A stretch of DNA of 64,000 nt from Microbacterium sp. CGR2 (GCF_003626735.1 NZ_RBHX01000001.1:1488001-1552000), one strand, 5' to 3'. Shown: positions 52,803-61,553, counted from the first letter of the stretch. A program made the numbers and translations. The notes: generated by a model not told the origin, from the letters alone.

Positions 52803-53099
52803 ATGAGCACCACCATGAACAAGACGACTTTCCCCCCTTCCGACCCCTTGACCTGGAAACAGGCCGACTCCGATGTGCACGTCGCGACGCGCGACGGCGA
52901 ATTCGCCGGCTTCGTCGAGATCGACGGCGCGGCGCACGCCGTGCGCGACAATCACGGCGCAGACCTCGGTACCTACGACAGCCTCGAGGAAGCGCGCCTC
53001 GCACTGGAGAGCGCCCACGCACCGGAACGCCGCGCGCTGAGCCTGCCGTTCCGCGTACCGCGCACTCTGCGCAGACGGCCGCGTCGAGCTCGCGCCTGA
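52803..53099 (+). CDS. Small hypothetical protein behind a structured leader
   Basis: The start at ATG 52803 gives 98 aa; longer readings include non-coding leader. The N-terminal two thirds look like a compact alpha/beta unit (LTWKQADSDVHVATRDGEF; LGTYDSLEEARLALE) reminiscent of small actinobacterial proteins of unknown function, and the C terminus is Arg-rich (PRTLRRRPRRARA), which might bind nucleic acid. No Shine-Dalgarno is seen upstream. Function unknown. Confidence 0.65.
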   Translation: MSTTMNKTTFPPSDPLTWKQADSDVHVATRDGEFAGFVEIDGAAHAVRDNHGADLGTYDSLEEARLALESAHAPERRALSLPFRVPRTLRRRPRRARA

Positions 53100-53251
53100 G
53101 GCCTGACCCCGATACACACTGCGTACCGGCGAGTCAAGGGCCCCCCTTGTATTCCCCACGCTGCATGAGGGGCGGGTTAGCCTCAGTTAAGCGTTGGGCG
53201 ATCTGCCCTCGGCTTCCATAGCTCAAGGGCTCCGATCGACAGGAGAAGATC

Positions 53252-54367
53252 ATCTCCATTACGCAGGTCGAAACGACCGCAGCAACGCTGGGACCGGTAC
53301 GTCAGACGTATTCGGGCAACGCCGAGTTCCCTCCCATGGCAAAGGCCTACAAGCAGGTTTCCCAGGTGGTCAAGGAAACAGGACTGCTCCGACGAGCACA
53401 ATGGTTCTATGCGGCAGTCGCCGCCGGCATCGCCATCGCTCTCGGTGGTCTGATCACGGGGTTCATGCTGCTCGGCGACAGCTGGTTCCAGCTGCTCATC
53501 GCCGCAGGCCTCGGGATCGTCCTGACCCAGATCGCGTTCCTCGGACACGAGGCGGCGCATCGTCAGATCCTGACCACGGGACCGGCGAACTTCAAGCTCG
53601 CCCGCATCGTGATCGCCAGCATCGGCATGAGCTACTCGTGGTGGGACTCCAAGCACACCAAGCACCACGGCAACCCGAACCAGGTCGGCAAGGACCCCGA
53701 CATCGAGGTCGACACGATCTCGTTCCTCGAAGAGGACGCCGCGAAGGCGAAGGGCCTGATCAAGCTGATCACCCGCAAGCAGGGCTGGTTGTTCTTCCCC
53801 CTGCTCACCCTCGAGGGACTGAACCTCCACTTCCTCGGCCTGAAGTACCTCATGACGGCGAAGAACGTCAAGGGTCGCTGGATCGAGCTCAGCATCATCG
53901 CAGCGCGTTTCGTGCTGATCCTCGTGCCCGTGTTCATGATGCTCCCGCTGGGAATGGCGTTCGCGTTCATGGGCGTGCAGTTCGCCGTCTTCGGCGTCTA
54001 CATGGGGGCCGCGTTCGCCCCGAACCACAAGGGCATGCCGATCATCGATCCCAGCGCCCGGCTCGACTTCTTCACCAAGCAGGTCCGCACGTCGCGCAAC
54101 ATCCGCGGCGGCGCCTGGGTGACCTGGCTCATGGGGGGTCTGAACTACCAGGTGGAGCACCACCTCTTCCCGAGCATGCCGCGTCCGCATCTGGCGAAGG
54201 CGCGAGAGATCGTCCGCGACTACTGCGTGTCGAACGACGTCCCGTACACGGAGACCGGTCTCCTCACGTCGTACAAGATCGTGATCGAGTACCTCAACCG
54301 TGTCGGTCTGTCCGCCGGCGCCGACCCGTTCGACTGCCCGGCGACCGCGCAGTTCGGTCGCGCGTAG
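53252..54367 (+). CDS. Membrane fatty acid desaturase with apparent non-AUG start
   Basis: The enzyme has histidine boxes HEAAH, HTKHH and VEHHLF with hydrophobic pairs between them, typical of actinobacterial acyl-CoA/acyl-lipid desaturases that use di-iron. The only ATG with no upstream alternative is 53336 (343 aa), but it lacks a ribosome site. The frame stays open upstream to 53222, and AGGAGA (53241-53246) points to ATC at 53252, which would add SITQVETTAATLG-type N-terminal residues. I annotate from 53252, with 53336 as fallback. A strong terminator follows. Confidence 0.85.
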   Translation: MSITQVETTAATLGPVRQTYSGNAEFPPMAKAYKQVSQVVKETGLLRRAQWFYAAVAAGIAIALGGLITGFMLLGDSWFQLLIAAGLGIVLTQIAFLGHEAAHRQILTTGPANFKLARIVIASIGMSYSWWDSKHTKHHGNPNQVGKDPDIEVDTISFLEEDAAKAKGLIKLITRKQGWLFFPLLTLEGLNLHFLGLKYLMTAKNVKGRWIELSIIAARFVLILVPVFMMLPLGMAFAFMGVQFAVFGVYMGAAFAPNHKGMPIIDPSARLDFFTKQVRTSRNIRGGAWVTWLMGGLNYQVEHHLFPSMPRPHLAKAREIVRDYCVSNDVPYTETGLLTSYKIVIEYLNRVGLSAGADPFDCPATAQFGRA

Positions 54368-54378
54368 CACACAGACAG

Positions 54379-54424
54379 AAGGGGCCCGCCCCGAGCGCTT
54401 CGGCGACTCGGGGCGGGCCCTTTT
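54379..54424. terminator. Bidirectional intrinsic terminator
   Basis: GGGCCCGCCCCGAG (54382-54395) pairs with CTCGGGGCGGGCCC (54407-54420), flanked by A and T runs. It separates the desaturase from the convergent DivIVA-like gene and serves both. Confidence 0.95.
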
Positions 54425-54431
54425 CTCGAAC

Positions 54432-55820
54432 TCAGTTCCTGGTGGACTCGTCCGACTCCACCACGTCGATCACGATCTTCTCGAGCGGGCGGTCATCGTC
54501 GAGTTCATCGTCAAGGACCTCGTCGCCGAGGAACTCGGACTCGACGTTCGCACCGGCGGTGGACTCGCCGCTTTCGTCCCGGCGGGCGATGCCCGCGGAG
54601 CCGTCCGTCGACAGGCTCTCCTCGGAGTACACGCCGTCGGGGCGGATCAGCTCGCGGACTTCGGACATGAAGCTGTTGAGCTGCTGCTGCTGCCAGCGCA
54701 ACTGGCGAGTGCGGTCCTCAGCGTCGCGCAGCACGGCGGACGTATGACCGATGACGGTGTCGACGATCTTCTGGGACTTGACGCGCGCGCGGTCCAGGGT
54801 CTCGCGAGCGCGGACCTGGGCGTCGGCCTCGATGGTCTGCGCCTGCGAGCGCATCAGACGCTCGTAGTCGTCCGCCTTCGCGGAGATTCGCTGGGCGTGC
54901 TCCAGCGAAGCGGCGACCTGCTCGTTCGCATCGGTCGTGATGCGCTCGGCGTGCGCCACCGCCTGGTTGTGCAGCAACAGGAACTCCTGCTGAGCGTCGT
55001 CCTGCCGGCGGGTGAGGGTCTCCTCGAACTCCAGCACGCGAGCGTTCATCTCGCGCACCTCCCGCTCGGCATCCGCGCGCAGCTGGGTGGTCTCACGGGT
55101 GACGAGGGAGCGCAGCGCCGCCGCGCCCTTCTCGGCCTCCGTGCGGATCGCATTCGCTTCCTGCGCGGCCTGGTTCACCTTCTCGGTGGCGTGTGCGGAC
55201 TCGCGCTCGATGCGGGCTTCGTGGGCGGTGTACTCGGTGTCCATCTTCAAGCGGACCTGGTCGGCGTCGCGCTGCGCCTGCGCCGTGATGCGCTCCGCGT
55301 CTTCCTCCGCCTCAGCGCGACGCGCGGTGACCTCATCGCGGGCCGAGCTCATCAGTCGATCGGCCTGCACGGCGGCGTTCTGGATGAGCACGTTCGCCTG
55401 TTCCTCGGCGACCCGGAGGATTGCTTCGAACTGCTGGCGGGAGGGTGCTTCCCCACCATCGGGCTGCGGGGCGTCGACCAGCTCCGAGGTGAGGGTCGCG
55501 ACCTGCTGCTCGGCATCGGAGACCTTGGCGTTCGCTGCGGCGAGTTCACCCTCGAGTGCTTCGCGCGCGGCGCGCTCCTCTTCGCGGATCGCTTCCAGCG
55601 TGTCGGTCTGACGAGCCTTGGCTTCAGCCAGGTCGTCGTTCAGCTGCTGCACCTGCTTGCGCAGCGTGTTCAGCGCGGCATCCACCTCGCCCTTGTCGTA
55701 GCCGCGGAAGCCCACGGTGAAAGGTGACTGAGGATCGCGCTGCGGCGACGTCTCGATCAGCTGATCGAAGAAGTCGGGCGAGCGCTCGTCGCGATCGGTG
55801 TTCTCGGAGGGTTCGCTCAT
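54432..55820 (-). CDS. DivIVA-like coiled-coil protein
   Basis: The start at 55820 (MSEPSENTD) is preferred; the upstream extension is Arg-rich shadow. The 462-aa acidic protein has an N-terminal DivIVA-type motif (FTVGFRGYDKGEVDAALNTL, about 38-57) and a long coiled coil to about residue 390, then an acidic tail. Such proteins mark poles or septa and organise cell-wall growth. This one may be a second DivIVA/Scy-like cytoskeletal scaffold rather than Wag31 itself, as it is not in the division cluster. Confidence 0.85.
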   Translation of the reverse strand: MSEPSENTDRDERSPDFFDQLIETSPQRDPQSPFTVGFRGYDKGEVDAALNTLRKQVQQLNDDLAEAKARQTDTLEAIREEERAAREALEGELAAANAKVSDAEQQVATLTSELVDAPQPDGGEAPSRQQFEAILRVAEEQANVLIQNAAVQADRLMSSARDEVTARRAEAEEDAERITAQAQRDADQVRLKMDTEYTAHEARIERESAHATEKVNQAAQEANAIRTEAEKGAAALRSLVTRETTQLRADAEREVREMNARVLEFEETLTRRQDDAQQEFLLLHNQAVAHAERITTDANEQVAASLEHAQRISAKADDYERLMRSQAQTIEADAQVRARETLDRARVKSQKIVDTVIGHTSAVLRDAEDRTRQLRWQQQQLNSFMSEVRELIRPDGVYSEESLSTDGSAGIARRDESGESTAGANVESEFLGDEVLDDELDDDRPLEKIVIDVVESDESTRN

Positions 55821-55998
55821 GAGGTTCAAGCCTTTCTGGCGAGGCCACGTCGCGGAGCGGCTGCTCCATCCCGCCGAACGGGAACGAGTGACCGAAGGGG
55901 AGGTCGTGTGCGGGCGCCGCCAAGGCCGCGGTCTGAAGAGATCGAGCCGAGTACGCGCGCGCACCTAGCCTAGTTGTGTCTTGCTGTGCGATGCGTGG

Positions 55999-56304
55999 TC
56001 AGCTCGCGACCATCAGGTGGTCCAGCACGAGCTCGCCGGTGGCGTTCAAGGACTTCATCATCTCGGCGATCAGGTGCGGATCGACGGTGGGCGGTTCGGC
56101 GCTGTCGAAGCCGAACTGCAGCGGGATCGCAGGGTGGATCCAGACGGTCGCGCGTTTGTCGACACCCTCGGCGACCGGACGCCAGGTCATCATGAAGCTC
56201 TCCTGGCGTCGGAGCTTGGTCGCGATCACGATTTTCAGGTGCGCCAGCGTGGCATCCTCGACGAGGATCGGATCCGAAATGCCGTCGTACCTGAGTCTTC
56301 CCAT
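55999..56304 (-). CDS. Small conserved protein, DUF7882-like
   Basis: This 101-aa protein starts at 56304 with MGRLRYDG, the typical opening of a Microbacteriaceae family often misnamed as ATP-dependent DNA ligase. A helix LAHLKIVIATKLRRQ and a strand-rich middle with FMMTWRPVAEG follow. Function unknown; ligase motifs are absent. Confidence 0.8.
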   Translation of the reverse strand: MGRLRYDGISDPILVEDATLAHLKIVIATKLRRQESFMMTWRPVAEGVDKRATVWIHPAIPLQFGFDSAEPPTVDPHLIAEMMKSLNATGELVLDHLMVAS

Positions 56305-56442
56305 GACTGAACCGTACACCGCGCGAGCGCACATCCCCACTTCGGAGGTGGACACCGAACCACCTGGTGCGCAACCCCCTCGGTGGTCTTTTCTGCTTCG
56401 TCCTAGAGTCTTCGGACGGCTTCGACAGGAGAGGTGACGGGA

Positions 56443-56724
56443 ATGAACGAGATACAGACGATGGTGCGTACGCAGATCACCGTGAACGGCACGGAGTTCT
56501 TCCTCGCCCAGGGGCAGGAGATCGAAGGCATCAAGAGCGCGATCGAAGCAGCCGCGGAAGCCGGCGGACGCTTCGTCTCCTTCATCGTCGTCGGCAATCG
56601 TTCCATGAGCATCCTCGTCACCGCCGCCACGCAAGTCGTGATCTCGGTCGACACGGTTCAGTTCGACCACCGCGACACCGGCGACGACGACGCACCCTAC
56701 GGCGGGACATTCGACCTGCTCTGA
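56443..56724 (+). CDS. Small hypothetical protein
   Basis: The chosen ATG at 56443 gives 93 aa and has GAGG about 9 nt upstream; GTG 56434 is an alternative. Strand-helix-strand pattern (RTQITVNGTEFFLAQ; GIKSAIEAAAEAGG; FVSFIVVGN) suggests a small alpha/beta fold. Family unknown. It is divergent from the DUF7882-like gene. Confidence 0.7.
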   Translation: MNEIQTMVRTQITVNGTEFFLAQGQEIEGIKSAIEAAAEAGGRFVSFIVVGNRSMSILVTAATQVVISVDTVQFDHRDTGDDDAPYGGTFDLL

Positions 56725-56873
56725 CGCGCGTGCACCCGTGAAGCGGGGACAATCTGGGGACAATCGATCCGCGACGCACCCGAGCGGCAGCACGGGTGCA
56801 GCCTGGGCGCCCTGGTACGGTGACGGCGGAGGACACTGCGTCCCCGGGTCGACCGAGCAAGAGAGAACGCGAG

Positions 56874-58199
56874 ATGAAGCGAACGTCCCGGTGGAGTCTC
56901 GCCCGGATCGGGATCGCCACAGTGCTGGTGCTGGTCGTCGGCGTGCTTGCTCCGTCCTTCTCTCCCGGCTCTCCCGCAGTCGCGGCGACCGACGGACAGA
57001 TGATTTATCCGGCGTCGGGCAACATCCAGTCGAAGATCAGCGACGGGTGCCGGGGGAACTATCGCAAGCACGACGGCATCGATATCACCGGAGCGGGTGG
57101 TGCGCCGATTCTGGCCGCCTATGACGGCGTGATCACGGCGCGCACATCGAACGGCGGCTACGGCTACTACACCGATGTCACGCACCCCGGCGGGTACCAC
57201 ACGCGGTACGGGCACATGGCTGCCCCCGGGAAGTTCGCCGTCGGCACACGTGTCGTCCGCGGACAGCAGATCGGTGTGGTGGGCAAGACGGGCGCCACCT
57301 CGGCCTACCACCTGCACTTCGAGGTGCGGCGCAACGGTGCCATCTACACGCCGGTGAACCAGGGCTTCACGTGCCTCTCCAACGTCACCCGCGGCGGGTT
57401 CATCCCGCACTTCTTCCCGGGTCTCGGCAGCGCTCCGGCTTCTCAGTTCGCATCGGCGGACTTCGACGCGGACACCAAGGCCGACCTCCTGGTCGTCGCC
57501 GGCAACGGCGACCTCAGGCTTCGCACCGGCACCGGCAGCGGTGCCTTCCGGGCACCGAAGACCGCCTTCTCGGGCTGGGGCAATACCCGCAAGCACATCA
57601 CGCATACCGATTTCAACGGCGACCGAAAAGGCGACATCCTCGTGGCCGTGCAAGGTGGCGCCCTCGAGTTCTACGCAGGCACGGGCGGGGGCACCTTCCG
57701 CCCCGCCGTCAAAGCCGGTTCGGGGTGGTACAGCATGCTCCATGTGGCATCCGGCGCCGACTACAGCGGGGATGGCAGACAGGACGTCCTCGCCGTGAGC
57801 TCGACGGGTACGCTCACCATCTACCGCGGCAACGGCAGTGGCGGGTTCGGCAGCTCGCATCGCACGGTCGGCGTGGGATGGCAGGGGTTCCACTACCTCG
57901 TGGGCGGCGATTTCGACAACGACGGTCGCGGAGACATCATCGCCGTGGCGGATACCGGCGCGCTCTACTTCTATCCCGGAAACGGTGATGCTTTCGGTAA
58001 GCGTCGCGAGGTCGGCTCCGGGTGGCAGGAGTTCACCTCGGTGTCCGGTGGTGTCGACTACGACGGGGACGGCCGGGCCGACCTGCTCGCTCGCAGGGCG
58101 AACGGAGACCTCTTCCTCTACCCCGGCACGGGGGATGGCGCGTTCGGCGGGAAGCGCCTCGTCAGTTCCGGGTGGAGCGACTACCTCGCGATCGAGTAA
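56874..58199 (+). CDS. Secreted M23 peptidase with FG-GAP/VCBS-like repeats
   Basis: The start at ATG 56874 gives a clear signal peptide (to about residue 38). The 441-aa protein has an M23 (LytM) domain with KHDGIDIT, YGHM and YHLHFEV, the zinc ligands of a peptidoglycan endopeptidase, followed by at least five FG-GAP-like propeller blades with calcium-type loops (DFDADTKADLLV, DFNGDRKGDILV, DYSGDGRQDVLA, DFDNDGRGDIIA, DYDGDGRADLLA). It should act on the cell wall, with the propeller as a binding module. Confidence 0.92.
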   Translation: MKRTSRWSLARIGIATVLVLVVGVLAPSFSPGSPAVAATDGQMIYPASGNIQSKISDGCRGNYRKHDGIDITGAGGAPILAAYDGVITARTSNGGYGYYTDVTHPGGYHTRYGHMAAPGKFAVGTRVVRGQQIGVVGKTGATSAYHLHFEVRRNGAIYTPVNQGFTCLSNVTRGGFIPHFFPGLGSAPASQFASADFDADTKADLLVVAGNGDLRLRTGTGSGAFRAPKTAFSGWGNTRKHITHTDFNGDRKGDILVAVQGGALEFYAGTGGGTFRPAVKAGSGWYSMLHVASGADYSGDGRQDVLAVSSTGTLTIYRGNGSGGFGSSHRTVGVGWQGFHYLVGGDFDNDGRGDIIAVADTGALYFYPGNGDAFGKRREVGSGWQEFTSVSGGVDYDGDGRADLLARRANGDLFLYPGTGDGAFGGKRLVSSGWSDYLAIE

Positions 58200-58241
58200 C
58201 GGCGCCACGCTGCGACGGAGCCGCTCGCGTATCGTGGGCGC

Positions 58242-59087
58242 ATGGCCGACCCGACGTTCGAAGAGATCGCGGCCGACCTGTATGCCGGTGCACCGGACGA
58301 ATTCGTGTCGTCGCGCAACGCGCGAGCGAAAGCGCTGACTGACACCGCTCTCGCCGCCCGAGTCCGGGGGCTCCGCAAGCCATCCGTCGCCGCCTGGGTG
58401 GTGAACGTGTTCGCGCAGGAGCGCCGGGAGCAGTTGCAGCAGGCTCTCCAACTCGCGGCGGAGCTTCGGGAGGCGCAGGAGGACCTGGATGCCGCGGCGC
58501 TGGCCAAGCTCGGTAGGGAACGGCGCGTGCTGACACGGCACCTGGCCGAGACGGCAGCCGAGTTGGCGGCACCGCGTGGGGAACGGATCACACCGGCGAC
58601 CATCGAAGCTGTGGAGCAGAGCATCTCCGCCGCATTCTTCGATCCCGGCGCGGCAGCGGCCGTCTCCTCCGGTCGCCTGGTGCGACCGCTGGAGCCCACA
58701 TCCACGTCGGAGGATGTGCGCGATGCGGTGGTCGGCGACGTTCCCACTCTGGCGCCGGCGCCCGCACGCCCGACGGATGAACTGAAGGCGCGGCGAGAAC
58801 GCCGAGAGGCTGAGCGTCGTGTGGTCGAGGCCGAGAAGGACCTCGCTACCTCAGAGCGCGAACTGGCGAAGCAGGATAAAGCTCTCAGCGCTCTTCAGGC
58901 GAGGGCGAAGGAACTGGCCGACGACGAGGCCGACCTCGAAGCGCAGCTGGCCAAGGTGCGCGCTGAGGCGCAGCGTCTCGCCAAGGATCTTCCCGACGTC
59001 GAGTCCCAGCGCGCCGAGGCGGAGGAGCGGACGGATGCTGCGACGAGTGCAGTGCGCGACGCGCGAGGTGCCCTCGAGGCGCTGTGA
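58242..59087 (+). CDS. Coiled-coil hypothetical protein
   Basis: This 281-aa, highly charged protein has a folded N-terminal part (FEEIAADLYAGAPDEFVSSR; LRKPSVAAWVVNVFA) and a C-terminal coiled coil (about 170-281) rich in Glu, Ala, Lys and Arg. No signal peptide. A -10-like TATCGT 9 nt before the ATG suggests a leaderless mRNA. Conserved in related actinobacteria as far as I recall; function unknown. Confidence 0.8.
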   Translation: MADPTFEEIAADLYAGAPDEFVSSRNARAKALTDTALAARVRGLRKPSVAAWVVNVFAQERREQLQQALQLAAELREAQEDLDAAALAKLGRERRVLTRHLAETAAELAAPRGERITPATIEAVEQSISAAFFDPGAAAAVSSGRLVRPLEPTSTSEDVRDAVVGDVPTLAPAPARPTDELKARRERREAERRVVEAEKDLATSERELAKQDKALSALQARAKELADDEADLEAQLAKVRAEAQRLAKDLPDVESQRAEAEERTDAATSAVRDARGALEAL

Positions 59088-59108
59088 CCCCGGCCGGGAA
59101 ATGCCCGC

Positions 59109-59471
59109 TCAGGGGCGCGACGCACCCTTCGATTCACGGGCGGTGAGCATGCGGCCACGAATGAACGGCAGCGCGGGCGCTCGGTATTCGATGGCGGGAA
59201 CACTCTCGGGAGAGAGCGTGAACTCCGCCTGTCCGAACCGCCACAGTCGATTGAAGAGGAAGACACCGAGGGTCACTGCCCGGTCCGAGGGGACCTGCCA
59301 CGTGCCGAGTCCCCACTGCGTCGGCTGCCCACGGCCTTCGATGACGAGCGTGGGTCGCACGCCGGCGTAGAGCGCGAACCAGGGCTTGTGGAGCGTGAGC
59401 TCGACTCGACGCGTGGCCGAGCCGTCGACGGGCACCGGGGCTTCGGGGATGTGCGGCGGGTGATCGGGCAT
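59109..59471 (-). CDS. Conserved small protein, function unknown
   Basis: This 120-aa protein has a strand-rich body (VELTLHKPWFALYAGVRP; WGLGTWQVPSDRAVTLGVF; LWRFGQAEFTL) and polar ends. There is no signal peptide or long membrane segment. A GAAGGGAGG-like ribosome site is absent, but AGGGAG lies near the start on the minus strand (GGAGCATCC region). Family unknown to me. Confidence 0.65.
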   Translation of the reverse strand: MPDHPPHIPEAPVPVDGSATRRVELTLHKPWFALYAGVRPTLVIEGRGQPTQWGLGTWQVPSDRAVTLGVFLFNRLWRFGQAEFTLSPESVPAIEYRAPALPFIRGRMLTARESKGASRP

Positions 59472-59601
59472 GGATGCTCCAACGAGAAGGGAGGCGTTCG
59501 CTCCTCAGCATCCTCTCACCGCCATCCGGCGGCCGCGTACACGGAGATCCCCGACAGCGTCGTCGCGAGCGGCCGGGGATCGACGGGTCGGCTGCCGCCG
59601 G

Positions 59602-59754
59602 TCAGCCTCCGGACGGGTTCTCGACAGGGGTGCCGTCGTCGTCGGTGGTGTGCTCGGTCGTGGCGGCGTCGGCCTGTTCGGGAGAGCCACCGGATGCCGT
59701 GTCGGCCTCTTCGTCTTCGCCCGGGGTTCCGTTCGTGTTCTGCGGATCACTCAT
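59602..59754 (-). CDS. Very small acidic protein
   Basis: A 50-aa frame starting at the CAT at 59752-59754, with AAGGAG 6 nt upstream on the minus strand. The product is unstructured and acidic (MSDPQNTNGTPGEDEEAD at the start; DDDGTPVENPSGG at the end). Codon use and a good ribosome site favour a real gene over the overlapping 81-aa Arg/Pro-rich frame. Function unknown. Confidence 0.65.
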   Translation of the reverse strand: MSDPQNTNGTPGEDEEADTASGGSPEQADAATTEHTTDDDGTPVENPSGG

Positions 59755-59815
59755 GCTGTTCTCCTTCGGTCGTTGCGACGAACCTAACGGCGGTGATGGC
59801 GCGACGGTGAGGCCC

Positions 59816-59846
59816 TTGACGCTGGACCTCGGGAGGTGGAGACTCT
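59816..59846 (+). promoter_or_regulatory. MerR-type promoter candidate
   Basis: TTGACG (59816-59821), a 19-bp spacer holding an imperfect dyad CTGGACCTC/GAGGTGGAG (59822-59830 and 59833-59841), then GACTCT (59841-59846). A long spacer with a centred dyad is the MerR-family layout. It reads toward the serine hydrolase at 59977. No merR gene is in the window. Confidence 0.4.
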
Positions 59847-59976
59847 CGCGATGCTAGCGGGCGCTACCGGCTCCACCTCACGGGGGAGCGCAGGTCCGTC
59901 CGGCGTGGGATGTTGAGGACGGGGGCTCTCGATAGCGTCGATCGTGACGATCATCCGCCGAATTCGAGAGGACGCC

Positions 59977-61140
59977 ATGAAAGCTCGCACCAGGACGCGC
60001 ACCCGCATGACGGCAGTCATTGCGGCGGCGTCCACCGTTGCCCTGCTCACCGGCTGCGTCGCAGCGACCGACCAGCAGCCCGAGCCGACCAGCAGTGCGG
60101 CTGCGGAGGTCGCGCCGGAGATCGCGGCGGCCCTCGAGGGAGTGATCGAAGCCGGGGCGGTCGCGGTGACGGTGGACGTGCGCGACGGCGGCGACGCGGT
60201 GCAAGCGGCGGAGGGCTCGGCAGACGTCGAGGGTGACCGTGCCGCCGAAGCGGACGACCCCGTGCGCATCGCCAGCATCTCGAAGACCGTCCTCGCCGTG
60301 GTCGTACTGCAACTCGTCGAGGAGGGAAAGGTGTCGCTCGACACGACCGTGGAGGAGGTGCTGCCTGGACTCCTCTCATCAGCGCCAGGCGACGTGACGG
60401 TCGAGCAGCTGCTCCGCCACACGAGCGGACTACCCGACTACATTCCCGCGATCGCGCCGGACGCAAAGGCGGCGATCGACGGCAACGAGACCACCTACGA
60501 GCCGGAGGAGCTCGTGGCGATCGCGCAGCAGCAGCCGTGGTCGGCAGCGCCGGGAAGCGCGTTCCACTACACGAATGCCGGTTACACGGTCCTCGGCCTC
60601 ATGGCGGAGGACGTCTCGGGCGAGCCCGTGTCCGATCTGATGGCGGCGCGCGTGTTGGAACCCACGGGTATGGACGACACGGTCTATCCCGAGGACGCGT
60701 CGATGCCCGAGGATGCTCTCCGCGGATACATGACCGTCGAGGAGGACGTCGTCGACATGACGGAGTACGAGCCGTCGTTCTGGTCCTTCGGTGCTTCTCT
60801 CGTCTCCACGGTCGGCGACGTGAGCGCTTTCAATGCCGCGCTCCAAGGCGGCGAGCTGCTGGAGGACGAGACGCTCGAGCAGATGCGTTCCCTCGGCGCG
60901 GAAGGGTATGGGATGGGCGTGCTCGCTGCAGGTGACGCGTGCGGCGCGCAACCGGCGGAGCTCGTCTACGGGCAGCGAGGCAACGGCTTCGGCTACAACT
61001 CGCTCACGCTTGCCAGCGCCGACGGTCAACGCGTCGTGACGGTGGCGTACACCGGGGGATCGTTCGATCCGGCGTCGGATCCGGTGTTCCCGGCCGTGAA
61101 CGAACTGCTGGTCGCCGGGCTTGCGAGTACCTGCCCGTAG
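59977..61140 (+). CDS. Serine hydrolase lipoprotein (beta-lactamase/DD-peptidase class C fold)
   Basis: The start is ATG 59977 after AGAGGA; GTG 59944 is less likely. The 387-aa protein has a lipobox L-T-G-C (Cys27). The catalytic S-x-x-K is SISK (S100, K103), followed by LLRHTSGLPDY and the Y-x-N motif in FHYTNAGYTVLG. A YGQRGNGFGYN segment occupies the third motif. It resembles D-alanyl-D-alanine carboxypeptidases and esterases; substrate not predictable. A terminator follows. Confidence 0.92.
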   Translation: MKARTRTRTRMTAVIAAASTVALLTGCVAATDQQPEPTSSAAAEVAPEIAAALEGVIEAGAVAVTVDVRDGGDAVQAAEGSADVEGDRAAEADDPVRIASISKTVLAVVVLQLVEEGKVSLDTTVEEVLPGLLSSAPGDVTVEQLLRHTSGLPDYIPAIAPDAKAAIDGNETTYEPEELVAIAQQQPWSAAPGSAFHYTNAGYTVLGLMAEDVSGEPVSDLMAARVLEPTGMDDTVYPEDASMPEDALRGYMTVEEDVVDMTEYEPSFWSFGASLVSTVGDVSAFNAALQGGELLEDETLEQMRSLGAEGYGMGVLAAGDACGAQPAELVYGQRGNGFGYNSLTLASADGQRVVTVAYTGGSFDPASDPVFPAVNELLVAGLASTCP

Positions 61141-61174
61141 CGACGGGGAACCTGGCCCTGACCGGGGAAAAGCA

Positions 61175-61209
61175 AAACCCCCACCATGTTAGAAGCTAGG
61201 TGGGGGTTT
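61175..61209. terminator. Bidirectional intrinsic terminator
   Basis: AAACCCCCACC (61175-61185) pairs with GGTGGGGGTTT (61199-61209) around a 13-nt loop, with A and T tracts on each side. It ends the hydrolase transcript and probably also the convergent tRNA transcript. Confidence 0.9.
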
Positions 61210-61235
61210 CTAAGGTGACTGTAACGATCACCCTG

Positions 61236-61308
61236 TGGCTCCGACGGGCGTCGATCCCGTGACCTCTCGATTTTCAGTCGAACGCTCTACCAACTGAGCT
61301 ACAGAGCC
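61236..61308 (-). tRNA. tRNA-Phe (GAA)
   Basis: A 73-nt cloverleaf on the minus strand: acceptor GGCTCTG/CGGAGCC, D arm with AGCTCAGTTGGTAGAGC, anticodon loop CTGAAAA (GAA), T arm CGGGATCGACGCCCG, discriminator A. CCA is not encoded. Confidence 0.97.
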
Positions 61309-61377
61309 GCGCGACTGGCGAACCTGTCGCGTCCTAGACGAAAGGCCCTCTTCGAAAAAAGGGCCCGTCGCACGGAG

Positions 61378-61451
61378 CGACCCTGACGGGACTTGAACCC
61401 GCGACCTCCGCCGTGACAGGGCGGCACGCTAACCAACTGCGCTACAGGGCC
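61378..61451 (-). tRNA. tRNA-Asp (GTC)
   Basis: A 74-nt cloverleaf on the minus strand: acceptor GGCCCTG/CAGGGTC, D arm GCGCAGTTGGTTAGCGT, anticodon loop CTGTCAC (GTC), T loop GTTCAAG, discriminator G. CCA is not encoded. Confidence 0.97.
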
Positions 61452-61480
61452 TTACTTGTTTTCAATTGTATCGGATTGAG

Positions 61481-61553
61481 TGACCCCAACGGGATTCGAA
61501 CCCGTGCTACCGCCGTGAAAGGGCGGCGTCCTAGGCCGCTAAACGATGGGGCC
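61481..61553 (-). tRNA. tRNA-Glu (TTC)
   Basis: A 73-nt cloverleaf on the minus strand: acceptor GGCCCCA/TGGGGTC, anticodon loop CTTTCAC (TTC), T loop GGTTCGAATCC, discriminator A. It is the first of three tRNAs probably read as one Glu-Asp-Phe transcript. Confidence 0.97.

Noticed and set aside
59505..59750. An 81-codon minus-strand frame overlapping the small acidic protein
   Set aside because: Composition is Arg/Pro/Thr noise; the 50-aa frame at 59602-59754 has a proper AAGGAG site and sensible codon use.
61344..61368. Hairpin GGCCCT/AGGGCC between tRNA-Phe and tRNA-Asp as a terminator
   Set aside because: On the tRNA strand no T run follows the stem; it is more likely a processing spacer.
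61236..61553. tRNA cluster as an integration site for a mobile element
   Set aside because: No integrase gene and no repeated tRNA 3' end were seen nearby.
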